The notes below the pieces were generated by a model. It saw only the letters and a program-made list of their open reading frames with translations, was not told the DNA's origin and did not search any database. The translations under genes were made by a program, and so were the position numbers. Of a stretch of DNA of 64,000 nucleotides, positions 53,101-60,794 are shown piece after piece (position 1 is the first letter of the stretch; every line of letters starts with the position of its first letter). The DNA lies in assembly GCA_017527905.1 (NCBI GenBank), contig JAFXPK010000032.1, positions 1 through 64,000 on the forward strand, read 5' to 3'. The stretch comes from Paludibacteraceae bacterium. Its GTDB lineage: Bacteria; Bacteroidota; Bacteroidia; Bacteroidales; Paludibacteraceae.

Positions 53101-56100
53101 GGTCAAAAACGTTGCTCCTACCGGCACATTCATCTGTCCGAAGGATTTGACTGTACAATATGGCGTCAATAGAATTCCGGAGGGATGGAATGTGCAGTTC
53201 ATCAAGGAGGAGGTGGTCTTCTCCGCTTGGGGTGAGGATCTTACCCTCCGCGTGGTCGGTGCCGAGGGTCTCGTCGAGGTCTATGACGCCAACGGAGAAC
53301 TGTTGCACAATGCGCAGGCCAGCTTCGAAGACACGACCAGCTTCTTAATGCCCGACTACGGAGTTTACGTCGTCAAGACAGACTCTGACAGCGTGCGGGT
53401 TAGTTTATACAACTACCTTACCCTTACCCCGGAGCGGGTAGGATTGGGTTTCTCCGTGGAATCCAACACCTGGCCGACAAGTATGGATTTCCCTACTATC
53501 CAATACTCGTTGGACAATGGACGGACATGGGATACGCTTTCTGTCGGCCATGAAATCTCTTTGGAAAAGAAAGGGGCCAAAGTCCTCTTGAGGGGAGATA
53601 ATCCTGATGGATTCTCACAGAGTAGCAATGCCTATGTGTACTTTAAGTTGCGGGGATCCTTCTCCGCAAGCGGTAGCGTGATGAGCCTCGTCGACAGTAC
53701 GGCTACAAGTATGGTGGTTCCAACCTCTGGTTGCTTCTACGGCTTGTTCCAGAATTGCACCAGTCTGACGCAGGCGCCTGAACTGCCCGCCACCACATTG
53801 GCGGATAGTTGTTATGCGAAGATGTTCAACGGTTGCACCAGTCTGACGCAAGCGCCTGAACTGCCCGCCACGACGCTGGCCAAGTATTGCTATGACGGAA
53901 TCTTCAGCGGTTGCACCAGCTTGACGCAAGCGCCTGAGCTCTCCGCTACCACATTGGCCGATTATTGTTACCGCAATATGTTCAGCGGTTGTACCAGCCT
54001 GACGCAAGCGCCCGTGCTGGCGGTCACGTCACTGGTTGCCGGTTGCTACTATGGAATGTTTAGTGGATGCACCGGCCTGACGCAAACGCCTGAATTGCCC
54101 GCCACCACGCTGGCTAACAGTTGCTACTATGAAATGTTCATGGGTTGTGCGAACCTGACACAGGCACCTGAACTCTCCGCCACGACGTTGGCTGCCAACT
54201 GTTACGCCGGAATGTTTGAGGAATGCCGCATCTTGCCGCAGGCGCCGGTACTGCCTGCCACTACATTGGCTTACGGTTGCTACAGCCGCATGTTCTATAA
54301 TTGCGATAGCCTGACGCAGACGCCTGAACTGCCTGCCACCACATTGGCTGGTAGTTGCTACGAAGCTATGTTCTCTGCGTGCAATAAACTGACGCAGGCA
54401 CCGGTACTGCCCGCCACCACGCTGGCACCTTTCTGCTATAAAAACATGTTCTCGGGCTGCCTCTCTTTCACGCAAGCGCCTGAACTTCCTGCCACCACGA
54501 TGGAACATTCTTGCTACTATGGGATGTTCGATAATTGCCCGAAACTGACGCAGGCGCCGGCACTTCCGGCCACCAAGTTGTCTGAATACTGCTATGCGTT
54601 CATGTTCTCCCGTTGTTCTACCATCACGCAGGCGCCGGAGATGTCCGCTACCGATTTCGCGGAGTTCAGTTGTCAATACATGTTCAACTCCTGCACCAGC
54701 CTGACGCAGGCGCCTGAACTGCTCGCCACCACAATGCCAGACTATAGCCTCACACTCATGTTCAATGACTGTGAGAACCTTTCTTACATCAAGGTCCACT
54801 TCACCGAGTGGGCTATGTGGGACGAAGTGTATAACACCTGGGTTGCTGGTGTCGCTCCTGCCGGTACATTTGTCTGTCCGAGAGAATTGCCCGTGAAATA
54901 TGGAGAGGGCAGGATCCCTGTGGGTTGGGAGGTGCGATATATCGGTGAGGGGGAGGTGCCCGATTCGGTCTCTTTCTCCGTTTGGACGGAGGACCGTACC
55001 ATCCATGTGATCGGTGCCGAGGGGCTCATCGAGGTCTATGACGCCAACGGGGAACTGTTGCAAAACGCGCAGGCTACCACCGACACGACCAGCTTCTTAA
55101 TGCCCGACTACGGAGTCTACGTCGTCAAGTCCGACACTGACAGCGTGAGAGTTGTCTTGTGCGACTACCTCACCTTCACAGCCGAACAGGACGGTGCTAA
55201 TTTCACGTTAAAATATAAGCTAAACTATAATTCGCTGAATCCTAATGAGGAGAAACCTAATCTCCTATACTCATTGGACGGTGGCAAGTCATGGATTAGA
55301 GCCACCTACGGGGAGGCAGTCATTTTGAAGAATAAAGGCGACAAGGCGCTGCTAAAGGGAATTAACCTGGAAGGATTCTCCCGAAGCAGCGATGGCTACG
55401 CTTACTTCGAGTTGCGAGGCTCCATCGCGGCGAGCGGTAGCGTGATGAGCCTGATAAGTGACACTGCGGACAGCGATGTGATACCGAACGCAGGTTGCTT
55501 CTACGGCTTGTTCTACAACTGCTCTAGTCTGAAGCAGGCACCGAAACTTCCAGCCACCACGCTGACGGAGAGTTGTTATGCGGAGATGTTTTACGGATGC
55601 CGTGGACTGACGGAGGCTCCTGAACTGCCCGCCACGACGTTGGTCAACAACTGCTACCAAGAAATGTTTTATGGATGCAAGGGGCTGACGCGGACACCGG
55701 ACCTTCCCGCTACCACATTGGCCGATTATTGCTACTCGGACATGTTCAGGAACTGTACCAGCCTGACGCAAATAGTCGCATTGCCCGTCACCACTTTGGC
55801 TGGCTATTGCTATAACGGAATGTTTAGGGGTTGTACGGCCTTGACGCAGGCGCCTGAACTCCCAGCCGACACGCTGGCGGTGGGTTGTTATACGGACATG
55901 TTTAACAGTTGTAGTAGCCTGACGCAGACGCCGGAGCTTTCCTCCACCACGCTGGCGAAGAATTGCTACTACGGGATGTTTAAGGAATGTACGAATCTGA
56001 CGCAGGCACCGGTGCTCCCGGCAACGACATTAGCGGGTAATTGCTACTATAGGATGTTCGAAGGTTGCCTTAGCTTGACGCAGGCGCCGGAGCTCCCTGC

Positions 56101-57649
56101 CACCACGCTGGCTTACGGTTGCTATTATGAAATGTTCAAAAGCTGCGTTGGGCTGACGCAGGCACCTCTGCTCCCAAGTACCCAAATGGCTGGGCATTGC
56201 TACCGTGGCATGTTCTCGGGGTGCACCGGCCTCACGCAAGCGCCTGAACTTCCTGCCACCACGCTGGCTGGCTATTGCTACTACGGGATGTTCGATAATT
56301 GTGTGAGCCTGTCGCAGGCACCGGCACTTCCGGCCACTAAACTGGCGGAATACTGCTATGCGTTCATGTTCTCCCGTTGCTCCACCCTCACACAGGCGCC
56401 TGTAATGTCCGCTACCGATTTTGTGGAGTTCAGTTGCCAATACATGTTCAACTCCTGCACCAGCCTGACGCAGGCGCCTGAACTGCTCGCCACCACAATG
56501 CCTGACTATAGCTGCATGCTTATGTTCAATGATTGTGGGAATCTTTCCTACATCAAGGTCCACTTCACCGAATGGCCAAAGTGGGAAGATGAAGCCATTT
56601 ATGACAAATGGGTGGTCGACGTTGCTCCATCTGGCACATTTGTCTGCCCGAGAGAATTGGCTGTGGAATATGGAGTCAATAGGATCCCGGAGGGCTGGGA
56701 GGTGCAGTTCATCGAGCCGGAGATTGTGGATGCCAACTACCTTACATTCACGGTGCTGGAGGATAGTTCCTCCATCACGGCGACGGACGTCAAAGGGGAG
56801 GATGCCGGCAAGTTGAGAAGCCTATCGCTAAAGGATACGGATCTGCGCTATTCCCTCGATGGCGGCAAAACGTGGAACGTGATGGAAAACGGTGTGCCGG
56901 TTCTCTTGCCGAAGGCGGGTGATAGCGTCATGCTCAAGGGTTATAACCCTGATGGACTATCGAACTATACCGACCGCATACGCTTCGAGATGAGGGGCAA
57001 GCTGGCTGCGAGCGGTAGCGTGATGAGCCTGATAGACAATTCGGGCAAAACGACGGATATACCGAACTCCTACTGCTTCGCCAACCTCTTCGATGGATGC
57101 GGAAGCCTGACGCAGGCGCCTGAACTGCCTTCCACTGTGCTGAAGCCGCACTGCTATTTCGCGATGTTCCGCAACTGTACTTCCTTACAGTCTGTCTCCA
57201 TGCTCCCTGCGGCGGAATTGACGGAGGGCTGCTACGAGGAGATGTTCTATGGCTGCGAAAACCTCTCCGAGATTGAGGTGGCCTTCACGGACTGGGCGGA
57301 CGGCACCACGGATTGGATGTACGGAGTCGCTCCGTCCGGCACCTTCACCTGCCCTGACGCCCTCGCCGAGAAGATGAGCGCCAGCAACATTCCGGAAGGA
57401 TGGTTGCTTCCTTCCGGCGAAGAAGTCACCAACGAGGAGGACACCGCTTCCTGTGGCATCTCTGTTTGGACGGAAAACGGAACCATCTGCGTGCGTGGGG
57501 CGGAGGGTGCTATCGAAGTGTTCGGAGTCAAAGGTGAATTGATACGTACCTTGCGTGGAAATGCTTCAGGGACTGTGCGCTTCAACATGCCTGCGGGCAG
57601 GGTTTATATCCTCAAGATCGGCGCACAACGCGTGAAGGTGTTACTGTGA
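50147..57649 (+). CDS. Giant secreted protein with 26-residue LRR-like repeats and repeated tail domains
   Basis: 2,500 residues from ATG 50147 (MRKTFTTLFLLLITCCVASA, a clean signal peptide; an upstream in-frame Met would spoil it). Five modules follow. Each opens with a beta header (YLTFT, YSLDxGxTW, GDKxLLRG, AASGSVMSL) and then carries an array of 26-residue repeats of the form CxSLTQAPELPATTLAxxCYxxMFxG, about 55 in total, resembling BspA/DUF285-type surface repeats. The first four close with a GTFxCP...RIPxGW segment. Modules 1-3 and the C-terminus then carry a domain of about 65 residues (GAEGxIEVYDANGELL, MPDYGVYVVK) that looks like a T9SS type A sorting tail. Probably cell-surface or secreted. 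Exact family uncertain. Confidence 0.88.
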   Translation: MRKTFTTLFLLLITCCVASAANYLTFTAMVDGAYFSKSVTGSANPNIEYSLDDGQTWTELAKKAVTLEKVGDKALLRGFNPEGFSFGINSYTSFVLNSPIAASGSVMSLIDGVGETDTIPNARCFYRLFYKCPGLTFVPELPATTLAESCYVEMFNNCEISYAPALPATKLAKDCYNSMFDGCSYLKQAPELPATTLAEGCYQNMFRKCRNITSAPALPAMELANKCYSGMFNGCTGLKQAPELPATTLDSACYFGMFSGCTGLTQAPELPATTMGNACYKEMFYGCTGLTQTPELPATTLDIGCYNGMFYGCTGLTQAPELSVTELADGCYSRMFYGCTGLTQAPELPATTLSSYCYDGMFYGCTNLTQAPALPATTLSASCYAYMFRGCAGLTQAPELPATELTEACYMYMFYGCTGLTQAPELPAATLVKDCYAYMFDYCKNISQIKVNFTEWMEWDPERRYGDAGSWVYSVARNGTFICPKALPQQYDEYGRKIPARWTAQYIDAEDPDTTSCIAWMDNLTIHVTRAEGLVEVYNLDGELVHSAQASTTDTTSFTMPDYGAYFVKNDTNTVEVCLYNYLTFTAGVDSCRFAIRRKSSLPCNITYSLDHGQTWSIYFFSDTITLAKKGDKVLLRGNNPNGVSLSYDVNVTSPERYIHFDIIDSIAASGSVMSLIDSTGRKDTIPSQWCFYGLFAGCDKLTQAPELPATTLAGHCYQNMFQGCSSLKQAPVLPATTLTDYCYQNMFYGCSSLTQAPALPAIALAPSCYFGMFSQCTGLTQAPALPATTLAYYCYADMFKGCTNLTQAPELPATTLANSCYVAMFADCENLSQAPALPATRLFNYCYQSMFEGCTSLTQAPALPATTMAYYCYCRMFERCRGLTQAPELPALKLHNGCYSLMFAGCTSLTQAPELPATTLVDECYKYMFKNCTGLTQAPELPATKLVTACYGHMFDGCSNLSFIKVNFTNWVTWYSDTDDEDTWVKNVAPTGTFICPKDLTVQYGVNRIPEGWNVQFIKEEVVFSAWGEDLTLRVVGAEGLVEVYDANGELLHNAQASFEDTTSFLMPDYGVYVVKTDSDSVRVSLYNYLTLTPERVGLGFSVESNTWPTSMDFPTIQYSLDNGRTWDTLSVGHEISLEKKGAKVLLRGDNPDGFSQSSNAYVYFKLRGSFSASGSVMSLVDSTATSMVVPTSGCFYGLFQNCTSLTQAPELPATTLADSCYAKMFNGCTSLTQAPELPATTLAKYCYDGIFSGCTSLTQAPELSATTLADYCYRNMFSGCTSLTQAPVLAVTSLVAGCYYGMFSGCTGLTQTPELPATTLANSCYYEMFMGCANLTQAPELSATTLAANCYAGMFEECRILPQAPVLPATTLAYGCYSRMFYNCDSLTQTPELPATTLAGSCYEAMFSACNKLTQAPVLPATTLAPFCYKNMFSGCLSFTQAPELPATTMEHSCYYGMFDNCPKLTQAPALPATKLSEYCYAFMFSRCSTITQAPEMSATDFAEFSCQYMFNSCTSLTQAPELLATTMPDYSLTLMFNDCENLSYIKVHFTEWAMWDEVYNTWVAGVAPAGTFVCPRELPVKYGEGRIPVGWEVRYIGEGEVPDSVSFSVWTEDRTIHVIGAEGLIEVYDANGELLQNAQATTDTTSFLMPDYGVYVVKSDTDSVRVVLCDYLTFTAEQDGANFTLKYKLNYNSLNPNEEKPNLLYSLDGGKSWIRATYGEAVILKNKGDKALLKGINLEGFSRSSDGYAYFELRGSIAASGSVMSLISDTADSDVIPNAGCFYGLFYNCSSLKQAPKLPATTLTESCYAEMFYGCRGLTEAPELPATTLVNNCYQEMFYGCKGLTRTPDLPATTLADYCYSDMFRNCTSLTQIVALPVTTLAGYCYNGMFRGCTALTQAPELPADTLAVGCYTDMFNSCSSLTQTPELSSTTLAKNCYYGMFKECTNLTQAPVLPATTLAGNCYYRMFEGCLSLTQAPELPATTLAYGCYYEMFKSCVGLTQAPLLPSTQMAGHCYRGMFSGCTGLTQAPELPATTLAGYCYYGMFDNCVSLSQAPALPATKLAEYCYAFMFSRCSTLTQAPVMSATDFVEFSCQYMFNSCTSLTQAPELLATTMPDYSCMLMFNDCGNLSYIKVHFTEWPKWEDEAIYDKWVVDVAPSGTFVCPRELAVEYGVNRIPEGWEVQFIEPEIVDANYLTFTVLEDSSSITATDVKGEDAGKLRSLSLKDTDLRYSLDGGKTWNVMENGVPVLLPKAGDSVMLKGYNPDGLSNYTDRIRFEMRGKLAASGSVMSLIDNSGKTTDIPNSYCFANLFDGCGSLTQAPELPSTVLKPHCYFAMFRNCTSLQSVSMLPAAELTEGCYEEMFYGCENLSEIEVAFTDWADGTTDWMYGVAPSGTFTCPDALAEKMSASNIPEGWLLPSGEEVTNEEDTASCGISVWTENGTICVRGAEGAIEVFGVKGELIRTLRGNASGTVRFNMPAGRVYILKIGAQRVKVLL

Positions 57650-57676
57650 GGCTTGGGGTATTGTAGGACTTAAAGG

Positions 57677-57709
57677 AAAGGCGGACAACATTGCGCATTG
57701 TCTGCCTTT
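57677..57709. terminator. Bidirectional terminator between the repeat gene and the AlkD-like gene
   Basis: A 12-bp stem AAAGGCGGACAA/TTGTCTGCCTTT (one G-T pair) with a 9-nt loop, followed on the plus strand by CTTATTTCTT and on the minus strand by CCTTTAAG. It lies between convergent gene ends at 57649 and 57711. Confidence 0.75.
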
Positions 57710-57710
57710 C

Positions 57711-58415
57711 TTATTTCTTCAGGTATGCCTTCCGCTCCTCTTCCGGGAATTTCTCGATGGCGTATCTCAGGGTGGTCCTTGGCATTGTCTGGTAGCGGGT
57801 GGAGAGGTACTCTTTTAGCTTCCCGGCATCCTTCTTCCCCGCCTCCCGCAGGAGCCAGCCCGTCGCTTTCTGGATGAGGTCGTGCGGGTGGTGGAGCAGT
57901 ATGTCCGCTATTCGGAAGGTGTCGTCGGTCTCTCCGTTACGGATGAACTTCATGGTGCTGACGATGCCGATGCGTTGCTCCCAGATGGTCTTGCCCTTCT
58001 CCGCCAGTTCGTAGAGTAGGGCACGGTCTTTGTCGAGGAGCCACGTGCCGATGATCTCGTAGCAGGTGAGGTCGACGAGGTCCCAGTTGTTGATATGGGC
58101 GGTGTGGCTGAGGTAGAAATCCACGCACCTCTTCCGCATGTCGGGATCGCCCTTCGCATGGCTGAAGATCTGTATGAGTATCAGCAGCGCCGCTAGGCGG
58201 ATTTCGTGGTAGGGGGAGGCGACGCACTCCTCCAACTCGTCGAAGCTGGTGCTCTTCCATTGTTGCTTGACGATCTCCCTGGTCGTGGGCACTTTAATCC
58301 CCAGGAAGAGGTCTCCCTCCCCGTATTGCCCCGGCCCTGTCTTGAAGAAGCGGGAGAGGTGGCGGGCTTGCGCCTCGTCCTTGTGCGCCATCAGTATCTT
58401 CGCTAACTCGCTCAT
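57711..58415 (-). CDS. AlkD-like DNA alkylation repair protein (HEAT-repeat glycosylase)
   Basis: 234 residues, all helical, of the AlkC/AlkD family that excises N3- and N7-alkylpurines. The residues known to matter in Bacillus AlkD can be matched: W and D in NNWDLVDLTCYEIIG, R in WEQRIGIVSTMKF, and W in IQKATGWLLREAGKKD. It therefore looks catalytically intact. The C-terminus ends in YAIEKFPEEERKAYLKK, as in the family. It is convergent with the giant repeat gene. The start at ATG 58415 lies 18 nt after the stop of the next upstream gene. Confidence 0.92.
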   Translation of the reverse strand: MSELAKILMAHKDEAQARHLSRFFKTGPGQYGEGDLFLGIKVPTTREIVKQQWKSTSFDELEECVASPYHEIRLAALLILIQIFSHAKGDPDMRKRCVDFYLSHTAHINNWDLVDLTCYEIIGTWLLDKDRALLYELAEKGKTIWEQRIGIVSTMKFIRNGETDDTFRIADILLHHPHDLIQKATGWLLREAGKKDAGKLKEYLSTRYQTMPRTTLRYAIEKFPEEERKAYLKK

Positions 58416-58433
58416 ATGCGCTGCGGGTCGTGT

Positions 58434-59543
58434 TTATTGGTTCTCCTTGAAGAATTCCTGCATCTTCTGGCACAGGACGTCCATCTTCCCTTTATTCCCC
58501 TTGTTGTTGTAGATTTTTGTGAACTCCTCGTGGAACTCGATGAACGTCAGCTTGCCGCATTTCTTGTTCTTGCCGTTGTAGCTGCAGAGGCGGTTCTCCA
58601 GCTCGATCTGGTATAGTTCGTTGCCCCCTTTCTCCTTGCAGTAGGCCAAGTATAGGGAGGAGCAGAGGAAGTCTCTGAAACACTCATCCTTCTTGCCCGA
58701 TCCTTTCAGGAAATGCTCGATGAAGGGCTGACAGAGGGATTGGAAGAACGGATGCTCGCATTTGGCGTTCGCGTGGCAGCTCCAGCTGTCGTATACCATG
58801 CCGCATCCGGTCTGGAACAGCGTGCTCGATTTCTTTTTGTTTTCGTAGGTGCGGATGGTGTGCCGGAAGTCGAATGGAGAGACTTTGGCGGTGATATACG
58901 CGTACGGTTTCTTCGTCTTGTTGTTCAGCCAGGTGAATTGCTCGTTGATGACCTGGTCCACCCAAGTGAGGTAGGAGGTGATGAGCGGAGAGAGTTCCGC
59001 TATGTTGTTGTCGTAGCGGATGACGCTGGCGAACTCTTCCAGCATGGGCAAGGCGACTTTCATGAGGGAGTCCCCTTTGCGGCTGACGCCTGTGTATCGG
59101 GGGTCCTTCTCGATGTGCCCTGATTTGTAGCGGTAGAAGTAGGAGGCGGCGCTCAGCTCGCTCAAGTCATCCTCCACCGTGTTCAGCCATTCCACGAGCT
59201 TGTAGCTGGTGTATTTGGCGGTGTTGATGGTGCCGATCGTGGAATTGTATAGGTTGGAGAAGTCCCAAGGGGAGGTGAAGTTCAGCGCGTCGTTGCTTCC
59301 CTTGACGTTCTTCTTCTGGCTCTCGTTCTGGTAGGTGCGGATGGAGTTCGCCAGCAGGAGGAATCCGTTCACGTTCGAGAATTCGACGTTGGAATAGCTG
59401 CTTTTGAAGAATTCGTCCTCCCGCCAGTATTTGTTCGTCTCGTTCGTTTTGCCTTGCGCCATTGCGCCTTGGCATCCGATGACCACTAACGCCGCGACGA
59501 GAAATGCCTTTTTCACCCTTGATGTTTGTCTGAATCTATTCAT
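58434..59543 (-). CDS. Secreted protein of unknown function
   Basis: 369 residues. The basic N-terminus and hydrophobic stretch (KKAFLVAALVVIGCQGAMAQG) look like a signal peptide with cleavage near residue 30. VIGC could instead be read as a lipobox, but it lies well inside the segment. The mature part is mostly helical, polar and lysine-rich, with a cysteine-containing C-terminal half (GCGMVYDSWSCHANAKCEH, CFRDFLC, KKCGK). I recognise no domain. It is probably co-transcribed with the AlkD-like gene 18 nt downstream. Confidence 0.75.
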   Translation of the reverse strand: MNRFRQTSRVKKAFLVAALVVIGCQGAMAQGKTNETNKYWREDEFFKSSYSNVEFSNVNGFLLLANSIRTYQNESQKKNVKGSNDALNFTSPWDFSNLYNSTIGTINTAKYTSYKLVEWLNTVEDDLSELSAASYFYRYKSGHIEKDPRYTGVSRKGDSLMKVALPMLEEFASVIRYDNNIAELSPLITSYLTWVDQVINEQFTWLNNKTKKPYAYITAKVSPFDFRHTIRTYENKKKSSTLFQTGCGMVYDSWSCHANAKCEHPFFQSLCQPFIEHFLKGSGKKDECFRDFLCSSLYLAYCKEKGGNELYQIELENRLCSYNGKNKKCGKLTFIEFHEEFTKIYNNKGNKGKMDVLCQKMQEFFKENQ

Positions 59544-59726
59544 GATATTGGACTCTTATTTGTTTGTTATATATACTATACGCTCACTTTTAAGATGCAA
59601 TATTCGTTATTTTTATCGGTTTTTCCAACTGCCATTTGCTTATTTTACCCTATTGATTGATATTTTTATATGAATTTTAATAAAAATATATTCCGCGAAA
59701 AAAATAAAATAAAAAAGGCTTTTCGT
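59544..59726. other. AT-rich interval upstream of the small-RNA promoter
   Basis: About 180 bp, very AT-rich with A- and T-runs, between the divergent unknown secreted gene and the small-RNA/kdsB unit. No ORF and no clear minus-strand promoter was found. Confidence 0.4.
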
Positions 59727-59757
59727 TTTGTCAGGTGAGAAATCGGACTTATCTTTG
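59727..59757 (+). promoter_or_regulatory. Consensus promoter TTTG-N19-TATCTTTG
   Basis: The best full match in the window to the Bacteroidetes housekeeping promoter: TTTG at 59727-59730, exactly 19 bp, then TATCTTTG at 59750-59757. Predicted start about 59763. It leads into a terminator 75 nt later, not directly into kdsB. Confidence 0.8.
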
Positions 59758-59762
59758 TGACG

Positions 59763-59839
59763 CAAACAAAACAGGTAGATTTTTTCATAGTTAAGGTGGG
59801 TGTGCAGAAGTCGGGAGATTTTTGCACACTAATTTTTTT
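59763..59839 (+). ncRNA. Candidate small RNA or attenuated leader upstream of kdsB
   Basis: About 77 nt between a consensus promoter and a strong intrinsic terminator: a 10-bp stem GTGTGCAGAA/TTTTGCACAC with one G-U pair at 59800-59829, then T7 at 59833-59839. No ORF. kdsB has its own promoter 80 nt further on, so this is more likely an independent small RNA than a leader, but attenuation of kdsB cannot be excluded. Confidence 0.6.
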
Positions 59840-59912
59840 GTCCGATTGCCTATGAAAACGCCTCCTTCCCCTTTATTTTCTTCCTAATTTTTCTTACTCT
59901 CTACATTATTGT

Positions 59913-59920
59913 TACCTTTG
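59913..59920 (+). promoter_or_regulatory. kdsB promoter, -7 element TACCTTTG
   Basis: An exact TAnnTTTG match 20 bp before the ATG; predicted start about 59926, leader about 15 nt. The -33 region is T-rich without a clear TTTG. Confidence 0.6.
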
Positions 59921-59940
59921 CTCATCTTAATGAAGATATT

Positions 59941-60720
59941 ATGGATAAGAGTGATTTTATAGGGATAATCCCTGCCAGATATGCCTCCTCCCGTTTCCCG
60001 GGCAAGCCTTTGGTGAAGATCGGCGGGAAGAGTATGATCCAACGTGTGTATGAGCAGGTCTCCAAGGTGCTGGACTGCGTCTATGTGGCGACGGACGACA
60101 CCCGTATCTCTGAGGCGGTCACCGCTTTCGGCGGCAAGGTGATGATGACCTCCGACCAGCACAAGAGCGGTACGGACCGTTGCTTCGAGGCTTATGTCAA
60201 GTCGGGGACGGGTAGGAGAGTGATCGTGAATATCCAAGGCGATGAACCCTTCATCCAACCGAAGCAGATAGAGCGTCTGTGCGCTTGCTTCGATGACCCG
60301 GGAACGCAGCTGGCTACGCTCGTCAAGCCCTTCAAGGCGGAGGATGGCGTCGAGGCGCTGTTCAACCCTAACACCCCGAAGGTGGTGCTGAACAAGAACA
60401 GCGAGGCGATTTATTTCAGCCGCTCGGTCATTCCGTACAAGCGTGGGGCGGAGGAGAAGGAGTGGCTCTCCCGCCATCAGTATTACAAGCATATCGGACT
60501 CTACGCTTACCGTAGCGATGTGCTGGCCGAGATCACGAAGTTGCCTCAATCTTCGCTGGAGCTGGCGGAGTCGCTGGAGCAGTTGCGCTGGATCGAGAAC
60601 GGCTACAAGATCAAGGTGGGCATCACCGAGATGGAGACCATAGGCATCGACACGCCTGACGATCTGTTGCGCGCGGAGCAGTTCCTCCGTAGCCGTGAAC
60701 AGCAGGGCGAATCGTTTTGA
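59941..60720 (+). CDS. kdsB: 3-deoxy-manno-octulosonate cytidylyltransferase
   Basis: 259 residues. It activates KDO with CTP to CMP-KDO for the LPS inner core. The signatures are GIIPARYASSRFPGKPL near 8-24 (nucleotide-binding loop), VYVATDD near 48, the TSDQHKSGTDRCFEA motif near 70, NIQGDEPFI near 98, and the late RYIENGY-like RWIENGYKIKVG near 222. Full length. It is followed after 74 nt by the M16-like gene. Confidence 0.97.
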   Translation: MDKSDFIGIIPARYASSRFPGKPLVKIGGKSMIQRVYEQVSKVLDCVYVATDDTRISEAVTAFGGKVMMTSDQHKSGTDRCFEAYVKSGTGRRVIVNIQGDEPFIQPKQIERLCACFDDPGTQLATLVKPFKAEDGVEALFNPNTPKVVLNKNSEAIYFSRSVIPYKRGAEEKEWLSRHQYYKHIGLYAYRSDVLAEITKLPQSSLELAESLEQLRWIENGYKIKVGITEMETIGIDTPDDLLRAEQFLRSREQQGESF

Positions 60721-60794
60721 TTGATTGTTTTGAATGGATATGAAAAATAGGGTTGAGATGGATTGTTGGAACCCTCATAAATTTGTGAAGGCAT

